A stretch of DNA of 64,000 nucleotides from Humisphaera borealis. Lineage in GTDB: Bacteria; Planctomycetota; Phycisphaerae; Tepidisphaerales; Tepidisphaeraceae. Below, piece after piece: positions 1 through 8,581 of this stretch (positions within the stretch are counted from its first letter, which is position 1; the number at the start of each line of letters is the position of its first letter). The translations under genes were made by a program, and so were the position numbers. Location of the stretch: the NCBI RefSeq assembly GCF_015169395.1, contig NZ_CP063458.1, forward strand, positions 5,828,001-5,892,000, read 5' to 3'. The notes under the pieces are model-generated. The model was given only the letters and a program-made list of their open reading frames with translations, was not told the origin of the DNA and made no database searches.

Positions 1-1036
1 GCACTCCACGCTCGACCAATCGGCGGGCGAGCAGGCAATTGGTGGCAAACGCGCGGTACTGGCCGGGGCCGCCACCACGCGCGGCCTTGATCGGCGGATC
101 GTCCCGCTCCACGCCATACGCAGCCAGCATCTCCTTGCTTTCGCCGGACAGGTCGATCAGTTCGGGTGCCGCCGACTGCATGCGGAACGCGAGCTCGTAG
201 CTTGCGATACGGCTGGCGATCTCCGGATCGTGGATCGCTTCGTACCGCCGCTGGTTCAGCCGGCGGAGGGCGTCAAGGCCGGCCCGCTGCATTTCCGGCG
301 GCAGGCCGTCGGGGTTGGCCAGGTTCAGGATCGGCTCACCCTTGTTGCGGAAGAGGACGCCGGCGTAGGTGCTCGGCAGGAAGCCGCTCTGCCAGAGCGT
401 CGCGCCGCCGCTGGTGCCGCGGCCGCTGTTCAGGACGACGTAACCGGGCAGGTTCTGCGACTCGCTCCCCAATCCGTAGTTGAGCCATGCGCCCATGGTG
501 GGCAGGCCGAAGGTGGACCGGCCACAGCACATGAGCAGCTGGCCGGGGTGGTGGTTGAACTGGTCGGTGTGCATGCTGCGGACCATCAGCATGTCGTCTG
601 CGCAGGTCGCCAGGTGGGGGAGCAGGTCGGAGAAGACCATGCCGGATTGGCCGTGCTGTTTGAAGGTGCGCTTCGAGCCCATCAGCCGGGCCGATTCCTT
701 CTGGATGAAGGCGAAGCGGACGTTCTTGGTCATCGATTCCGGGAGAGGCTGGCCGTCGAGTTCGTTGAGCTTGGGCTTGGGGTCGAACAGGTCCATCTGC
801 GAAGGCGCGCCTTCGAGAAAGATGCAGATGCAGTGCTTGGCCCGCGCGGGGAAGTGCGTTTGCCTGGGCGCCAGTGGATTGAGCAGACCCGGCGATGTCG
901 CCGCTGCCGCTGTTGCCGGCGTCAGGATTCCGTCGGCCGTCAGCATCGCCCCCAGGCCCATCATGCCCAAGCCGCTGGCGGTGGTGGTCAGGTACTCGCG
1001 GCGGGTGAGATGAATCTGCTGCTGGATGGAAGTCAT
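1..1036 (-). CDS. DUF1501 domain protein, C-terminal part beyond window edge
   Basis: The first 345 residues are visible and the gene runs off the left edge. The N-terminus (MTSIQQQIHLTRREYLTTTA) is an RR-type, Tat-like export signal with a Gly/Ala/Met-rich segment. It is followed by the DUF1501 signature: an ICIFLEGAPSQMDLFDPKP stretch near residue 75, GLPTMGAWLNYGLGSESQNLPGY in the middle, and a YELAFRMQ segment near residue 285. DUF1501 proteins are sulfatase/alkaline-phosphatase-fold proteins that planctomycetes encode beside PSD1 cytochromes; no reaction is established. It is the last visible gene of a minus-strand set (PSD1 at 1663, small secreted protein at 1066). ATG at 1036 was chosen because it starts the export signal. 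Family call is secure; function is unknown. Confidence 0.9.
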   Translation of the reverse strand, partial: MTSIQQQIHLTRREYLTTTASGLGMMGLGAMLTADGILTPATAAAATSPGLLNPLAPRQTHFPARAKHCICIFLEGAPSQMDLFDPKPKLNELDGQPLPESMTKNVRFAFIQKESARLMGSKRTFKQHGQSGMVFSDLLPHLATCADDMLMVRSMHTDQFNHHPGQLLMCCGRSTFGLPTMGAWLNYGLGSESQNLPGYVVLNSGRGTSGGATLWQSGFLPSTYAGVLFRNKGEPILNLANPDGLPPEMQRAGLDALRRLNQRRYEAIHDPEIASRIASYELAFRMQSAAPELIDLSGESKEMLAAYGVERDDPPIKAARGGGPGQYRAFATNCLLARRLVERGV

Positions 1037-1065
1037 GCGATCCGTGCCTTCGTAGCGGCGCTACA

Positions 1066-1623
1066 TCAATCGAGCAATCCCATGATGATCAGGATCGCTT
1101 CCTGGCGCGTCGTCAAAAGCTGACGAAGCTCTTCCTGTGCGCGGAGTAGGTTTTGCTTGGCACTTTCCCGCGCCGCCCGGTAAGCCGCGACATGCTCGCG
1201 AACCCGCGACGGGCTGGTGAAGGGGTCGAACAACGCGTCGTTCAGCGCCTTGCTCTTGAGATGGACGTCCGTCGTCGCCATGTCGTCGATCTTCTCGGCG
1301 CGGGGCTCACGAACGCCCTTGGATTCGCGCCCGGCGTTCACCTCGCGGACCAGGCGAATCACCTTGTCGACGCGCGGCTTGAGCACATCCCACTCGGCCT
1401 CGGACGGCTTGATCTGCTCGTGGACGGTCTCCAGCCATCGCTCTTCCGACGACTGCTTGACCTTCGGTTCGTCCTTGCGGGCATCGACAACGTTCTTGTC
1501 CTTCGCCGGCTTTTCCTTCAGCGGCTTGTCATCCTTGGCCGCCAGGACTGGCAAACCCAATCCGGCGCAAAGCAAGAGAGCGAAAACGCGACGACGGAGC
1601 TTGGCTGGGGATTGCAGGTTCAT
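1066..1623 (-). CDS. small secreted helical protein, Spy/CpxP-like
   Basis: The product has 185 residues with a signal peptide (residues 1-29: basic start, hydrophobic ALLLCAGLGLPVLAA) and then a Lys/Glu/Asp-rich, nearly all-helical mature part. The end, RQLLTTRQEAILIIMGLLD, resembles the LTxxQ-type closing motif of planctomycete Spy/CpxP-like proteins. That family includes periplasmic chaperones and metal-stress proteins, but the similarity here is to overall pattern only. It lies between the PSD1 gene (39 bp) and the DUF1501 gene (29 bp) on the same strand, so probably in one transcript. Planctomycetes often place such a protein in this position, which suggests an envelope role linked to its neighbours. 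Confidence 0.75.
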   Translation of the reverse strand: MNLQSPAKLRRRVFALLLCAGLGLPVLAAKDDKPLKEKPAKDKNVVDARKDEPKVKQSSEERWLETVHEQIKPSEAEWDVLKPRVDKVIRLVREVNAGRESKGVREPRAEKIDDMATTDVHLKSKALNDALFDPFTSPSRVREHVAAYRAARESAKQNLLRAQEELRQLLTTRQEAILIIMGLLD

Positions 1624-1662
1624 CGTTCCATCTAAACGTACAACCGCGTCGATTGTTGTCGG

Positions 1663-3984
1663 CTATTCGCGGGTCAGGAACTCGTCGAGATTCAGGACGA
1701 CCCGCACCGTAGCCACCCACGCCGCCAATTCGGCCGCGTTGGATGACTTGGTCGTTCCGGCCAGTTTGACGGCTGCTTGCTCGTTCGCCGTGTAGAAGGC
1801 CCGCGCCGACGCCAGCAGGGACCGCAATTCCGCCAGTTCCGTCGCATCCGGCGAGCGAGCCAGGCACAGGCGGAACGCATGGCCGACGCGGGCGTCGTCG
1901 GCCGGGCCACCCTCGGCCAGTGTCCGCCGGGCCAGGGCCTGTGCCGCCTCGTGAAAGCTCTCGTTGTTCAACGTCGTCAGGGCCTGCAAAGGCGTATTGC
2001 TGATCGCCCGCTGGATCTGGGTCGCATTTCCGTCCGGGCAGTCGAAGCTGATCAGGTTCGGGTGCGGCGCCGTCCGCTTGTGGAAGGTGTACATCCCCCG
2101 GCGATACCGGTCTTCGCCAGGGCTCGTCGTCCAGCGGAAGTTATTGGCGTAGCTGAGGGCGGCGATGTCCGGCGGCAGGGCGGGGAAGACGCTCGGCCCG
2201 CCGATCTTGCGGCTGAGCAATCCGCTGGCGGCGAGCGTGGCGTCGCGGACGATCTCGCCATCCACGCGAAACCGGTTCTGCCGGGCCAGCAGCTTGTTCT
2301 CCGGATCGCGCTCGGCCAGGTCGAGCCGGTACGCCGCGGACTGACGGTAGGTGCTGGAGAGGACGATCGTGCGAATCAGCGCCTTTCGGCTCCAGCCGAC
2401 CCGGCGGTACTCGTCGGCGAGCCAGTCGAGCAGTTCCGGGTGCGTCGGCCGCTCGCCACGAACGCCGAAGTCGTCGGGCGTGCGGACGAGGCCCTTGCCG
2501 AACAGTTTCTGCCAGATGTCGTTGGCGGCGACGCGTGGCGTCAGCGGATTGGCCGGCGACGTCAGCCAGTTGGCCAGATCAAGCCGGTCGGGTTTTTGCG
2601 GATCGCGCGGCGTGAACGCATGCAGCGTCGCCAGCGAACCCGGTGTCACCTGTTCACCGGGCTGCAGGAAATCGCCACGGTGCAGCATCGTGTTCGGCCG
2701 CGGGTTTGCCGTCCGCTGGCCGATGACCCGCACCGCCAGGCCGGGAGCGGCGGGGGCTTTCTTCTTCAGCGCGGCAAGGTCGGCTTCCAGCTTCTTCTTC
2801 GCGGCAGGCGTCGCCGGCGTTTTGCCGTCGGCGATCTGCGCCTCGATCGCCTTCACCTGCTTGTTGTGCTCGGCCAGCGCGAGCTTGTACTTCCTGACCT
2901 CATCGGTCGACCCGGGAAGCTGCAAGTTCACTTCGTCGCCGTTGTTGAAGTACGCGAACAGCTGGTAGTACTCGCGCTGGGTGATGGCATCGTACTTGTG
3001 GTTGTGGCAGCGGGCGCAGCCGACGGTCAGCCCGAGCCAGACGGCACCGGTGGTTTCGGCCCGGTCGAATGTCGCCTCGACCCGGAACTGCTCCTGGTCG
3101 GCGCCGCCTTCCTTGTTGGTCAGCGTCTGCCGGTGGAACGCCGTCGCGATGCGCTGCTCGTTCGAGGCCCCCGGCAGAAGGTCGCCGGCGAGTTGCTCGA
3201 CGGTGAAGCGGTCGAACGGCATGTCGTCGTTGATCGCCTTGATCACCCAATCGCGAAAGACGTAGGCATCGGGGCGGGGAGTGTCTTTCTCGTAACCGTC
3301 GGAGTCGGCGTAGCGGGCCTTGTCGAGCCAGTGGCGGCCCCATCGCTCGCCGAAGTGCGGGCTGGCGAGCAGGCGATCGACGAGCTTGGCGTAGGCGTCG
3401 GGCGCTGCATCGTTGGTGAACGAGTCGACCTCCGCCGGCGTCGGCGGCAGGCCGGTCAGATCGAGGCTCAGCCGGCGGATCAGCGTGGCCTTGTCGGCCG
3501 GGGGAGAAGGAATGACTCCGGCCCCTTCGAGCGATGCCAGCACGAAACGGTCGATATCGTTCGCCGCCCAATCGGCCGTTTTCACTGCCGGCGGATCGAC
3601 GCGAACGATCGGCCGATACGCCCAGTGCACGCCATACGCCGCCCCTTCGGCGATCCACTGCTTCAGCGTCGCGACCTGCGCCGGCTTCAGCGCCGGCTTT
3701 TCCGGCGGCATCCGCTCTTCAACGTCGGTCGTCACCACCCGCGCGATCAGCGCGCTGGCGTCGGGCTTGCCCGGAACGACCGCCACCGCGTCCGACTTCA
3801 GCTTCATGATCGCGCCGTCGCGATCGGTGAGCTTCAATCCGGCCTTGGTCTTATCCGTGCCGTGGCACTCGTAGCAGTGCGCCGCGAGGATCGGCTTCAC
3901 GTCGCGGTCAAAGTCGACCGGCGATGCTGCGCGCACCGCGGGACACAGCGCGAGGAATACTGCGATGGAAGCTATTCGAAACAT
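1663..3984 (-). CDS. PSD1 / DUF1549 / DUF1553 cytochrome-containing protein
   Basis: The 773-residue protein has a signal peptide (residues 1-19) and then a planctomycete cytochrome c domain with one haem-binding motif, HCYECHG (about residues 36-42); a MPPEKPAL segment supplies the likely distal Met. DUF1549 follows (PADKATLIRRLSLDLTGLPPTP, FGERWGRHWLDKARYADSDGYE), then a second CARCHNHKYD motif near residue 320, a Lys-rich coiled segment, and C-terminal DUF1553 (RVAANDIWQKLFGKGLVRTPDDFG, YRRGMYTFHKRTAPHP). It is about 180 residues shorter than the second PSD1 gene in this window (56863). These proteins are exported, and their substrate or redox partner is unknown. Genome context always pairs them with DUF1501, as here. 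Confidence 0.92.
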   Translation of the reverse strand: MFRIASIAVFLALCPAVRAASPVDFDRDVKPILAAHCYECHGTDKTKAGLKLTDRDGAIMKLKSDAVAVVPGKPDASALIARVVTTDVEERMPPEKPALKPAQVATLKQWIAEGAAYGVHWAYRPIVRVDPPAVKTADWAANDIDRFVLASLEGAGVIPSPPADKATLIRRLSLDLTGLPPTPAEVDSFTNDAAPDAYAKLVDRLLASPHFGERWGRHWLDKARYADSDGYEKDTPRPDAYVFRDWVIKAINDDMPFDRFTVEQLAGDLLPGASNEQRIATAFHRQTLTNKEGGADQEQFRVEATFDRAETTGAVWLGLTVGCARCHNHKYDAITQREYYQLFAYFNNGDEVNLQLPGSTDEVRKYKLALAEHNKQVKAIEAQIADGKTPATPAAKKKLEADLAALKKKAPAAPGLAVRVIGQRTANPRPNTMLHRGDFLQPGEQVTPGSLATLHAFTPRDPQKPDRLDLANWLTSPANPLTPRVAANDIWQKLFGKGLVRTPDDFGVRGERPTHPELLDWLADEYRRVGWSRKALIRTIVLSSTYRQSAAYRLDLAERDPENKLLARQNRFRVDGEIVRDATLAASGLLSRKIGGPSVFPALPPDIAALSYANNFRWTTSPGEDRYRRGMYTFHKRTAPHPNLISFDCPDGNATQIQRAISNTPLQALTTLNNESFHEAAQALARRTLAEGGPADDARVGHAFRLCLARSPDATELAELRSLLASARAFYTANEQAAVKLAGTTKSSNAAELAAWVATVRVVLNLDEFLTRE

Positions 3985-4086
3985 GGCGTGTCAACCGGTC
4001 GGTGACTTGGGCTGCCATACCCTGCGGCGTTTGCGCGGCCCGTGGAACGTTTGGGAAGGGAACACATCCTTTCCTCGTCCGCAACC

Positions 4087-4104
4087 GGTGGGCTGAAGCC
4101 CACC
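4087..4104. terminator. perfect palindrome after the oxidoreductase gene
   Basis: GGTGGGCT-GA-AGCCCACC is an 8-bp perfect stem with a 2-nt loop, directly abutting the stop codon of the minus-strand gene. There is no U-run on the minus strand, so it may be a REP-like palindrome that also ends transcription. Confidence 0.4.
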
Positions 4105-5121
4105 CTACTTTGCCGTCGCTTTCACCTGGGCTCGCGCCTTCTCCAGGACGTCGGCGATGCTCACCGGCTTGCCGCCCTGACGCTTGCTCTCGTCGGCGGC
4201 TTCCATGAACGCCATCAGTTCGATCGTCTCGCTCGCGGCGATCGGCGGCTTGCCCGTGCGGAAGAACGTCGCGACGACTTCCAATAGCGGCTTGTACCCT
4301 TCATACCCCGGCGCGGCGACGCTTCCCTTGGTGCCGTACACGGTCGCCCCGTAATCGGCCTTGCCCTGGCGAATGCCGCGGAACGTGCCAATCCGGCCAT
4401 CCTTCCACGTGCCGACGACAAAATCCGTCCCTTCGGTCTGCGTACGGCTGACAGTCTGGCAGCCGGGGCCCATGTAGGTATAGAGCATTTCGCAGCCGTG
4501 GATGCCGTACCAGTAAAGGTCGGGGTGGGTCTTTTCGAGCGAGCAGGGGCTCCAGGCCGAAACGCCGGTGATTTCACCCAGCTTGGGATTGGCCTTGGTG
4601 AGCGCCACGCCCGGGCCGTATCGCAGTGAAGAACTGCTGAACCAGGGCGTCTTCGACTTCTCGCCCAGCTCGGCGATCGTCAGTGCGTCGACGAGTGAGC
4701 CGGCGAGCGGCTTGTCGATAAACACCGGCTTGCCGGCGGCGAACACCGGTCGAACCTGTTCCAGGTGGGGCCGGCCGTCGACGCTTTCGAGCAGCACGCA
4801 GTCGACCTTGGTCAGCAGCGCGGGAATGGAATCGACAATCTCCACGCCCATCGCCTTGATATCGGCGGTGTACTTCTCCACCCGGCTGGCGGAGGACTCT
4901 ATGTCCTTCGACCCGCCCGGGAACGCCGCGACCACCTTCATGTTGGCCAGGTCGCCGGTGTTCTTGGGGTCGTTCATCAGCTTGGTGAACGCGCCGGCGT
5001 GCGAGGTATCGAGGCCGATGATGCCGACACGCAACGGCGGCGGGGCGTCGGCGGCAGAACTGGTCTGCACGGCCAGAAGGGATAACGTCAACGCGACCAG
5101 AAACGCAAAACTCCGCGACAT
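4105..5121 (-). CDS. Gfo/Idh/MocA family oxidoreductase, exported
   Basis: The product has 338 residues from the ATG at 5121, which gives a clean signal peptide (SFAFLVALTLSLLAVQTSSAADA). The mature protein starts with a Rossmann fold in which the usual GxGxxG is written VGIIGLDTSHAGAF. A dinucleotide-domain edge DCVLLESVDGRPHLEQ follows, then the family's catalytic-Lys region FIDKPLAGSL. The second half carries the alpha/beta C-terminal domain (YWYGIHGCEMLYTYMG). Family members are NAD(P)-dependent sugar or cyclitol oxidoreductases. The gene closes a minus-strand run with an AGE epimerase, sialate lyase and sialidase, so an amino-sugar or sialoside-derived substrate is possible but not shown. 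The long upstream extension of the open frame has no coding character. Confidence 0.85.
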   Translation of the reverse strand: MSRSFAFLVALTLSLLAVQTSSAADAPPPLRVGIIGLDTSHAGAFTKLMNDPKNTGDLANMKVVAAFPGGSKDIESSASRVEKYTADIKAMGVEIVDSIPALLTKVDCVLLESVDGRPHLEQVRPVFAAGKPVFIDKPLAGSLVDALTIAELGEKSKTPWFSSSSLRYGPGVALTKANPKLGEITGVSAWSPCSLEKTHPDLYWYGIHGCEMLYTYMGPGCQTVSRTQTEGTDFVVGTWKDGRIGTFRGIRQGKADYGATVYGTKGSVAAPGYEGYKPLLEVVATFFRTGKPPIAASETIELMAFMEAADESKRQGGKPVSIADVLEKARAQVKATAK

Positions 5122-5204
5122 GCGATGCCTCCGGCAATTCGGGTGAGTTCGAAGCGACTTGTCCTCGTTGCTAGTACCGTGCCGATTGGAAGTTGTGGTC
5201 GGCG

Positions 5205-6365
5205 TCACTCGGCCAATTTCCCGCACACCATCAGCATCCGCGGGAGGTGGAACAGGCCTTTCCACATGTTGCCTTTCAGCCGTGTCGAAACGCTGCCGTC
5301 ACGATGAAGGTAGCCGTACCATTCGCCGTGCTCAGGGTCGGGAAAGTGCTTGAAAGACCAGTCGTGGACGAGCCTGTGCCAGTCGGCGTACTTCTGACGG
5401 CCGGTCAGCTTCCACGCCATGAGCGTGGCGATCTCGGCCTCGTTGTGCGGCCACCAGAACTTCATGTCGTGCCAGTATTCCTGCACGGGCAGATCGCGCA
5501 GGTCGCGAAAGTAGAAGATGCCGCCGAACTGCTGGTCCCAGCCGCGCTCCCACATCCAGTCGAGGATCGTTGTGCCCAGTTCGATCAGCCGGGCCGCGCC
5601 GCGGTGGCGGCCTTCCTCCATCAGGAACCACGCACACTCCAGCGCATGGCCGGGGTTCAACGTGCGACCGTCGAAGTGATCGATGATGCCGCCGTCGGGG
5701 GCGACGACTTCCATCAGGGCGCGATGCTGCGGCTTCATAAACAGCCGCTCGATGCGGTCGATCGCAAAGTCGATCCAGCCGGTCATTGATCGGTCTTCGA
5801 CAATGACATCGCCCAGATGCCTGCGCAGTTCCTGCGCCGTGGCGATGCCGATCATCAGCGGGCCGATGCCGGTCATCGGGCGGGTTGCCGGGTCCACCTT
5901 GGCCGGCATGACGCCGGGCGTGAAGCTGTGCTGTAGGTAGGTGGCAAAGCAGCGGAGTGCGTCGCCGCGGGCCTGTTCCTCGCCGGTCAGCCGGTGCCAG
6001 GCGGCGCAGGCGATCGCGGCGAACGATTCGCTGAACACGTATCGCCGCATCCGCAGCGGCCGGCCGTCGCGGGTTACGGTGAAGTACATCTTGCCCGACG
6101 GCGAAAAGCAGTATCGCCTCAGGAAATCGATCGCGCCGGCGGCGGCGTCACGCCATTCGGGGCGGTCGCCGTATTTCAGGCAGAGCGTGGCGAAGGTCCA
6201 GGCACCGCGGCCCTGAAACCAGACGCTCTTGTCGGTGTCAATCACCGAGCCGTCGCGATCCAGCGCGGTCAGGAATCCGCCGTACTCGCGATCAACGCCA
6301 TGCCGGAGCCAGAACGGAATGACATCGTCGAGAAGCGTGTGGCGATAGAGGTCGGGGAGGTTCAT
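5205..6365 (-). CDS. AGE family epimerase (N-acylglucosamine 2-epimerase-like)
   Basis: The 386-residue protein fits the AGE/renin-binding-protein (alpha/alpha)6 barrel in length and motifs: FWLRHGVDREYGGFLTALDRDG at the N-terminus, KSVWFQGRGAWTFA, LNPGHALECAWFLMEEGR (the conserved His-containing helix) and KFWWPHNEAEIATLMAW. FPDPEHGEWYGYLHRDG near the C-terminus matches the catalytic His region. The ATG at 6365 (MNLPDLYRHTLLDDV) is the family's normal start. AGE enzymes interconvert GlcNAc and ManNAc or related sugars. Placed next to a sialate lyase, this one most likely converts ManNAc released from sialic acid to GlcNAc, replacing NanE; cellobiose 2-epimerase activity is the main alternative. 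Confidence 0.88.
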   Translation of the reverse strand: MNLPDLYRHTLLDDVIPFWLRHGVDREYGGFLTALDRDGSVIDTDKSVWFQGRGAWTFATLCLKYGDRPEWRDAAAGAIDFLRRYCFSPSGKMYFTVTRDGRPLRMRRYVFSESFAAIACAAWHRLTGEEQARGDALRCFATYLQHSFTPGVMPAKVDPATRPMTGIGPLMIGIATAQELRRHLGDVIVEDRSMTGWIDFAIDRIERLFMKPQHRALMEVVAPDGGIIDHFDGRTLNPGHALECAWFLMEEGRHRGAARLIELGTTILDWMWERGWDQQFGGIFYFRDLRDLPVQEYWHDMKFWWPHNEAEIATLMAWKLTGRQKYADWHRLVHDWSFKHFPDPEHGEWYGYLHRDGSVSTRLKGNMWKGLFHLPRMLMVCGKLAE

Positions 6366-6423
6366 GGAAAGGTATTGGTGCCACAGTTCGGCGGTATGCC
6401 GCAGACCTGTGGCACTACGCCTC

Positions 6424-6447
6424 GCGTCCGCCAAGGCGGACCCTACG
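6424..6447. repeat. solo copy of the GTCCGCCaaGGCGGAC repeat (family E)
   Basis: CGTCCGCCAAGGCGGACCC lies between the AGE and lyase genes, just past the lyase stop. It matches both arms of the inverted pair at 19501-19583. It is itself a near-palindrome and may serve as a terminator or REP-like unit. Confidence 0.6.
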
Positions 6448-7351
6448 AAATCGGCGAAACGAAAATGTCCAGCGGCGCGAGCTTTCGGCGGATTTCGGCG
6501 AGCTCCTCTTTGCCTACGGGCGCGAACGGCGGCCGGATCGGACCGCAGTCGTGCCCGATCAACGACATGATGGCTTTCCCCGTCCGCAGGACGCCATGCT
6601 CCAGCAGCACTTCCACCAGGCGAACGGTCTTGAGCTGTTCGCGACGAGCGGTGTCGTGATCGCCACGGGCGACGGCGTCGTAGATTCGGCGGTATACCGG
6701 GGAGGCGTAGTTGTAGGTGCTGCCGACGCCGCCTTTGATGCCCAGCGCCAGCGTGGCGAGCAGGATCTCATCTGTGCCGAACAGGACCTCGTACTTGCCA
6801 CCTTCGAAAGCGAGGCACGATTGCAGCCTCATCAGGTCGGAACTGGTGTACTTGAGCCCGACAAAGTTCGGGATCGCCTCGGCGGCCAGCTTCATCACCC
6901 GGTCGGCCGGGAAGACGACGTTGGTCATGCTCGGGATGTCGTAGAAGTAAAATGGCAGCGTGCCCGCGGCGGCGGCGATGGGGCGCAGGAAATCGACCAG
7001 GTCTTTCGGCGTCGCCGGCTTGAAGTACGACGGTGCGAGCGCCGAAACCGCCGCCGCGCCAATCTCCTTCGCATGCGCCGCCAGGGCCATTGCCTCCCGC
7101 TGGCAGTTGTGGCCGACATGGACGATGACATCGAGGCCGGCCGGCGCGTGCTTCTTCCAGGCGGCGGCCACGGCTTTGCGCTCGTCGGTCGTGAACGAAT
7201 GCGATTCACCCGTCGACCCGCAGACGAACGCGGCGGGGCACTTCTGCTCGGCGAACATGCGGGCCATCGCCGGGATGGGCGCCAGGTCCAGGTCGCCGTT
7301 GGGCAGGCAGGGGGTGTAAGCGGCGGGGATCGTGCCGGTGTAGCGCTTCAT
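6443..7351 (-). CDS. nanA: N-acetylneuraminate lyase (DHDPS/NAL superfamily)
   Basis: The 302-residue TIM-barrel protein carries the family's GSTGESHSFTTDER phosphate/carboxylate-binding loop (residues about 45-58). PFYFYDIPSMTN supplies the catalytic Tyr, and FVGLKYTSSDL supplies the Schiff-base Lys. The Lys context GLKYTSSDL and the IPSMTN motif are typical of sialate lyases rather than dihydrodipicolinate synthases. The enzyme would cleave Neu5Ac to ManNAc and pyruvate in the cytoplasm. The ATG at 7351 (MKRYTGTIPAAYTP) is the standard start. It lies 79 bp downstream of the sialidase and 77 bp upstream of the epimerase, which is the order of a sialic-acid catabolic pathway. Confidence 0.87.
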   Translation of the reverse strand: MKRYTGTIPAAYTPCLPNGDLDLAPIPAMARMFAEQKCPAAFVCGSTGESHSFTTDERKAVAAAWKKHAPAGLDVIVHVGHNCQREAMALAAHAKEIGAAAVSALAPSYFKPATPKDLVDFLRPIAAAAGTLPFYFYDIPSMTNVVFPADRVMKLAAEAIPNFVGLKYTSSDLMRLQSCLAFEGGKYEVLFGTDEILLATLALGIKGGVGSTYNYASPVYRRIYDAVARGDHDTARREQLKTVRLVEVLLEHGVLRTGKAIMSLIGHDCGPIRPPFAPVGKEELAEIRRKLAPLDIFVSPIS

Positions 7352-7430
7352 GACGCGTGTTCCTTCGAAGTGTCTGCCCGTGAGTCGCTCAGGATCGCGC
7401 ACCGAGCATACCGGGGTGGTGCGCAAGCCT

Positions 7431-8537
7431 CTACTTACCGCGATCCTGATTCAGATCGGCGAGCGTGAACATGGTAAAGCGGATCGTCTTGTACCCGTCG
7501 CCCTCGTAAATCAGGCCGATGCCGCCTTCGCGCAGCGGAACAAGGCACGAATAGCCAAACCCGCCGGGCACCACCACCTTGCGACGGGTCCAAGTCTGGC
7601 CGTCATCCAGGCTGGCCCGAACGGTGCCAATAGCCCGCCGCTGCTGCGAATCGGGACCGCTGTAGAGAATCCAATCCTTCTCCCCGGCAACGGGCGATGC
7701 CGCGCGGAGCACGCTGCCCATGCAGCGTGGCTCGGGCAAAGCGCGATCATCGGCGATCGCCGACCAGGTCTTCCCGCCGTCGCCGCTGACGGCGACCTTG
7801 CGATACTTGTCGCCCGCCATGCCGCGGGCATTGAGCATGATTCGTCCATCGGACAGTTCGACAAACTGCACCTCATTGGGACGGTGCGTTGCTCCGCCGG
7901 GCGCGACATCGCCAAAGGCCCAGCTCTTGCCCTGGTCGTCCGACCACGCCGCGTAGACTTCCCACTTCCCGAACGGGCCCTGGTTGAACGGCAGCATGAT
8001 CCGGCCCTTGTGCGGTCCGTTCGTCAGGACGATGCCGATGCCGGGTCCGGAGCAGTGACTCGTCACTCCCACCGGGCGTTTGACCTGCACGGTGATGTCG
8101 GCGGGCTTGCTCCAGGTCAGGCCGTCGTCGTCCGAACGGACGAGGTAGCTGTGGCTGGTCGTATCGCCTGCGACGCCGTCGCGTGACTTGTGCTCATCGA
8201 GCCCCTTAGGGAACCACTGGTAGACGACCAGGATGCCGCCGTCGGGTAACACCACGGCACAAGGATTATTCAGACAGTTCGCGCCGTCCTCCGCAATCAC
8301 TTGCAGCGCACCCCAGGTCTTGCCGCCATCGGTGCTGCGCTTGAGGACGATGTCGTTCTCGGCATGGTCGGACAGGTTCGCACGGCCCTCGGCGAAGGCG
8401 CACAGCGTTCCCTTTTTGGTCACAATGACACTCGGAATCCGGTAGGCGGGGTAGCCGTCGATCCCGCCGGTAAAGACCGCCACCGGCTCAGGGGACGAGG
8501 TTTGAAGAAGCGCGGTAAGCAGTGCGAGATAGATCAT
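7431..8537 (-). CDS. exo-alpha-sialidase, GH33-type six-bladed propeller
   Basis: The 368-residue protein starts at the ATG at 8537 with a short signal peptide (IYLALLTALLQTSS). The first blade has the sialidase YRIP motif (GYPAYRIPSVIV), whose Arg binds the sialate carboxylate. Five Asp-boxes (SxDxGxTW) are visible: STDGGKTW, SDDDGLTW, SDDQGKSW, SGDGGKTW and SLDDGQTW. An ENDIVLKRS segment and a LPEPRCMGS segment supply further active-site residues. It would release terminal sialic acids from glycoconjugates outside the cytoplasm. It heads the minus-strand run with nanA and the AGE epimerase, giving a release-cleave-epimerise pathway. No sialic-acid transporter or ManNAc/GlcNAc kinase is visible nearby. 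Confidence 0.9.
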   Translation of the reverse strand: MIYLALLTALLQTSSPEPVAVFTGGIDGYPAYRIPSVIVTKKGTLCAFAEGRANLSDHAENDIVLKRSTDGGKTWGALQVIAEDGANCLNNPCAVVLPDGGILVVYQWFPKGLDEHKSRDGVAGDTTSHSYLVRSDDDGLTWSKPADITVQVKRPVGVTSHCSGPGIGIVLTNGPHKGRIMLPFNQGPFGKWEVYAAWSDDQGKSWAFGDVAPGGATHRPNEVQFVELSDGRIMLNARGMAGDKYRKVAVSGDGGKTWSAIADDRALPEPRCMGSVLRAASPVAGEKDWILYSGPDSQQRRAIGTVRASLDDGQTWTRRKVVVPGGFGYSCLVPLREGGIGLIYEGDGYKTIRFTMFTLADLNQDRGK

Positions 8538-8581
8538 GATGCCTCGCCATGGATTAAACACCATCTCGGCGCGAATCGCGA

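Noticed and set aside
1777-4005. 742-residue open frame antisense to the PSD1 gene, and similar long antisense frames elsewhere (12522-15053, 31651-32772)
   Set aside because: Arg/Val-rich composition typical of high-GC antisense frames; the opposite strand carries recognised domains.
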